Source: Verrucomicrobiia bacterium
GTDB taxonomy: Bacteria > Verrucomicrobiota > Verrucomicrobiia > Verrucomicrobiales > DEV007
Reading direction: 5' to 3'
Assembly: GCA_020439945.1 (NCBI GenBank)
Contig: JAGRPB010000018.1
Location: 1-44,802, forward strand
DNA length: 44,802 nucleotides
This document shows, in pieces, positions 43,701 to 44,802 of the stretch. The notes beneath the pieces are model-generated. The model saw nothing but the letters and a program-made list of their open reading frames with translations. It did no database searches and had not been told where the DNA came from. Made by a program: the position numbers and the translations under genes. Positions within the stretch are counted from its first letter, which is position 1, and the number at the start of each line of letters is the position of its first letter.

Positions 43701-44802
43701 CGGCGGAAACAACATCTACACCACCAACTGGAACGCCGATCTCGTCGATACTTTCGACGATTCGCAGTTGGGCGGGAATGTGGAAGACTACGTCGTCGGC
43801 GGGGGTGATGTCGATCGTCAGGACACCTTCGACAATGGCGATCCTGCGGACAGCGTCTATCTCAATCCCTTTGATAATCTCGGCACCACCGCGCCGGATG
43901 ATTCCAGTGCCACTTTCTACCAGACAGCCGGTGGCGGCACCCGGATCGCGGCGAGCACGGATGCCGATCTCGACAGCGATCTCGGCGCCGATACCCATGT
44001 GGTCGCTTACGAATCGGGCACGGCGGCCCAGTTCATGGACGATGCGGTCACCGACCCCAATGGGGATCCCTCCGCTTCGTCGATCCTCGTCAGTGGATTC
44101 AATTCAGTGCTCGAGAGCGCGGAGAATTCCTGGCTGGTCCTCAAATCCACCGCCGACTCTCTCAATGGCAACAATCTCTCCACCGGAGACACTTTCCTCG
44201 TGAAACTCTTCGGCGGCAATGCCACGACCGGCGAACTGTTCGTCGATTGGTCGACGCTCGAAAACCGGCAGGGCCAGATCGTCACCCGCGATCTCCTGAT
44301 GGCCAACGGTGGCGCCTATGATTGGAGCCTGGCCTATTCCGTCGATGAAAATGCCAACACCGGCACCGAATTGGCCGCCTCGGCGGTGACGGGCGATTTC
44401 GCGATGCTTCACGCCTTGAAGTATCTCATCATCGACAACGCCGATCTCAGCTACAACCGCAGTCTGGCAAGGTCGATCATCCAGGGCTTTCTGGCCCCGG
44501 CGCTGACGGACCGGGGGGGCACCTATTTCGACGACGACGGCTACGAACAGACCACGCTGGCGACGCTCACCGGAGCGTGGACGGAAGCGATCTTTACCAA
44601 CGACCCGAGGCTCTGGTCGCTGGGCGCCAATGTGCTGCCCGCCGGTGGCCTGCCCGCTCTCATCGGAGTGAAGTCAGGGGTGCCGGATCTCCTTCGCACT
44701 CTCAGCCAGGACGTGGCGGGTGCGATCAAGACAGGACTGGACAAGTTCATTCCCGGACTGTCAGGCATCTTTGACACCATCACCCAACTCGAACAATCGA
44801 TC
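37786..44802 (+). CDS. LEPR-XLL giant surface/secreted protein, partial (no stop before window end)
   Basis: The frame is open for 2339 codons and leaves the window. LEPRVLLSA at residues 37-45 is the LEPR-XLL motif, which marks the N-terminus of very large exported proteins in planctomycetes and verrucomicrobia. There is no classical signal peptide. An acidic Ser/Glu-rich stretch runs to about 260. A metzincin-like domain follows (about 265-415; FYLNFDGASNASYDG, AEESAHLIGYAE), then beta-rich regions, an alpha/beta-hydrolase-like domain (about 985-1180; TIITHG, HFIGEGTGAVV), and a beta-sandwich with NTIPGWSLHGGGG (about 1310-1450). Next come a phage/VgrG-type muramidase-like domain (about 1635-1870; GGVSYGVYQL, VVWSTGVQH) and a degenerate peptidoglycan-binding-like segment (about 1915-1980). 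An alternative GTG start at 37837 has a good Shine-Dalgarno sequence. It directly follows the export genes and is their presumed cargo. Confidence 0.88.
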   Translation, partial: MFFFRPRTATSSQEEDVVSDLESECLSRKRLFQLEMLEPRVLLSAAPIDAPGDLVAANPELTPIEVVEESAFEENAQTPAEQALAPVVSGEKSSGQEALFDGVETASIEPSSVSDSTLSGPAKETEDAIENAVSGAEESEILPPISDPVLDAGDDVSPLPNEADDFTNQDVQVPENKGPPGSESSDNELLNPDFSTNSNGSDDAVTEGSVLENSPVEGIETTESGTGLAGISDSPVGESGGLGKLPELPGIILTEGSEGASLGQVFYLNFDGASNASYDGPVQLSGLEIPAFGVEGLDAAERDNFIAEIVANLNELFGEAGIRFVTESPTDSSEFSTVYIGGTNEAFLDWGSFRGLAEHVDVGNLDRNDESFVFAESIWEPGMTVEAYADELTEVIAEESAHLIGYAETDDAAADSPLYSVAIAETKIIDMNFIRPVTGQDWIPTISFGISTPGYHTLAVFIDNVSWILSNDAEVVFSLENEATGESVTRVPLVELQRVVDGFTEIVFQSAGVYFPLMGTYTATFDALLAPPDPSTSPETVKFEIYDNTGTVDSSNAANTALDSTTSLDIWEVDVRVISPTTNANNTAQNTKTFSDEVADSDFAESLFNLALAATGKTIDFASLVAGLPQTQAGFAAILASLPQPATELEFGLGLEGEIVIGPAAPGGEGGVRAAEIVAGLKFVYSPNLSALGTSVYDFADGKLKITRVGYVSIGLITVEVEQYVEFGANPLDILNGVITENDQITIGTSFAVKPELVAEADAFEFFNFLADFSFGVEGVIKIETKMSIGEYLDLYVANDAVQESYASGLGLGVYPDITTEQAFENLPLFARFSIAVADLMIPYYADSAWQGIYGTAFPLAIPLDLYLERPDSFYGILTASPNPTVYKIEAGLGAALAFGTDLSFEASAAVGSAQAGGKIFVGGALKGTVTVYDSSAAYYSPVLNSHQEYYGAVIDNAIVQGTFAPATLNFIEPAVIRNTLSPYADLIDSVTIITHGEASFSGEDTLLGYFYGAGSDRGPSPGDDLRALALAIHSQGTGFLLDYDVPSDRSDSRGQIDVEQSIFATTDQIDAILEARSLLGTNDEISGAATGLHVVLLFDWAPESNNSSGGWASAAGEALVALMADLGLLNILTPGGNPNYHFIGEGTGAVVTSEAVRELGAMGISVDHLTYLDPRDYDGNSVGSRSPEVWDNVGFADVYYQTDDAPIGRAVPASYSVDVTGLGGAAINSIYDFLSSAFTTNQAWTDYYLPTVADPDVHGSISGYGYSLLAGGLASRPPPNQTGSKLVPGLAAFDINNGDLEFTGEVTGNTIPGWSLHGGGGSAESDSGGYLIFTNTDSQRIHNRILVPKNVGAIAFDLALFSTPGAIGSLKIDLLVPSTTQGGDLFSPVLLGTVELSVLSSTTETHAVLLPPEAWGNAYAISFTLVTQETGVELGFDNLRFVHGGGVGDAITVDFHDIGGGSSPQRQLDPADFDYFTITNVTARNPDGSPAFFTTPFDNDFTDMVIGDDLLFATEPVARMLYSEIFRDDPSERTIETGELLFLPPTQDDLLGDLSSLASGFQGFFEIEFTVEVDGNPIPQSVLIYVGEDFVTSVDLQTMGLAASSDVDLPDVGSLSAQYETGFAYENYSDPAFISAAGVVSSGVEDAGGVSYGVYQLPSRRNGVLVEDSRVMEFLNASGFISEFTGLTQATPAFNQKWMDLANPSVVGANAALAFATAQHDFVGLTDYDPFVAKFLADFGIDFADRSRALQNVVWSTGVQHKTADSVFAIAARDLLIDLGFSYSDAIGEAGKQKLLQMFSNGFLYDSDIQALQASGKLDKVVHNTTIDALLTSANFEPDAVFIAYIYLERGADDNNDGIVDRVSNSGPSVSAGLVTRYFNPSDGPNYISSYTPELEKAIQAYIDEPAQAAFSTIERTVRIEQRLKYRGFSGADLQVVIDAYNEQVGYQTTRLLDVSPAIDHRAGLSYALLAGGNNIYTTNWNADLVDTFDDSQLGGNVEDYVVGGGDVDRQDTFDNGDPADSVYLNPFDNLGTTAPDDSSATFYQTAGGGTRIAASTDADLDSDLGADTHVVAYESGTAAQFMDDAVTDPNGDPSASSILVSGFNSVLESAENSWLVLKSTADSLNGNNLSTGDTFLVKLFGGNATTGELFVDWSTLENRQGQIVTRDLLMANGGAYDWSLAYSVDENANTGTELAASAVTGDFAMLHALKYLIIDNADLSYNRSLARSIIQGFLAPALTDRGGTYFDDDGYEQTTLATLTGAWTEAIFTNDPRLWSLGANVLPAGGLPALIGVKSGVPDLLRTLSQDVAGAIKTGLDKFIPGLSGIFDTITQLEQSI
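37826..37831 (+). promoter_or_regulatory. AGGAGG ahead of an alternative GTG start of the giant gene
   Basis: AGGAGG lies five bases before an in-frame GTG at 37837-37839, which would put LEPR at residue 20. The ATG at 37786 has no Shine-Dalgarno sequence, but most starts in this window lack one too. The hexamer may simply reflect Glu-Glu-Asp codons. Confidence 0.35.

Overview
The window is GC-rich bacterial DNA that fits a member of the PVC superphylum, most likely Verrucomicrobiota. The indicators are a cytochrome-type DUF1592 protein paired with a DUF1552 protein, a secreted leucine-rich-repeat protein, an iduronate-2-sulfatase-type sulfatase, and above all a giant protein carrying the N-terminal LEPR-XLL motif (LEPRVLLSA). 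The phylum is inferred from gene content only. No rRNA, tRNA or CRISPR array was found.

Layout. 1-2658 (+): a STAND/NB-ARC-type ATPase with a TPR-like C-terminal half. Its N-terminus lies outside the window, and an in-frame TGA at 241-243 cuts it between the P-loop and the Walker B segment. 3021-11431 (-): a tightly coupled secreted-protein operon, reading from high to low coordinates: DUF1592 cytochrome-like protein, a four-helix-bundle (S23/IVP family) gene enclosed by inverted repeats, DUF1552 protein, two paralogous secreted proteins of unknown function whose signal peptides are built from heptanucleotide repeats, and an LRR protein. 11881-19394: a catabolic and transport stretch with a secreted alpha/beta hydrolase (-), a PAS-AraC regulator (-) divergent from a sulfatase (+), an L-lactate permease-type transporter (-) and a small exported protein (+). 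19420-19660: an intergenic patch of palindromic dispersed repeats. 19734-28782 (-): a complete Bat/MoxR cluster (MoxR ATPase, DUF58, DUF4381-like, BatA, BatB/BatC fusion, BatD, BatE-like), interrupted by two tandem-repeat arrays and one short inverted-repeat element.

29167-44802 (+): the most interesting part. Closely packed genes encode a TolC-type outer-membrane channel, a small HlyD-type adaptor, a membrane protein with a GAF-like region fused to a HlyD-type adaptor, a PqqD-like/M50 zinc protease/HlyD-type fusion, and a shortened SecA-like ATPase. A LEPR-XLL giant protein follows and runs off the window end (at least 2339 codons). No ABC or RND inner-membrane pump is present. I infer a dedicated envelope-export machine for the giant protein, with a SecA-like motor and a membrane protease in place of the usual type I ABC transporter. 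The visible part of the giant protein contains domains resembling a metzincin, an alpha/beta-hydrolase (lipase) and a phage/VgrG-type peptidoglycan hydrolase. The first two have lost canonical catalytic or metal-binding residues.

A second theme is repeat biology. Heptanucleotide repeats (GAACCAG-like and GCGATTA-like) occur at gene junctions, inside signal-peptide coding sequence and around the four-helix-bundle gene, usually as inverted pairs.
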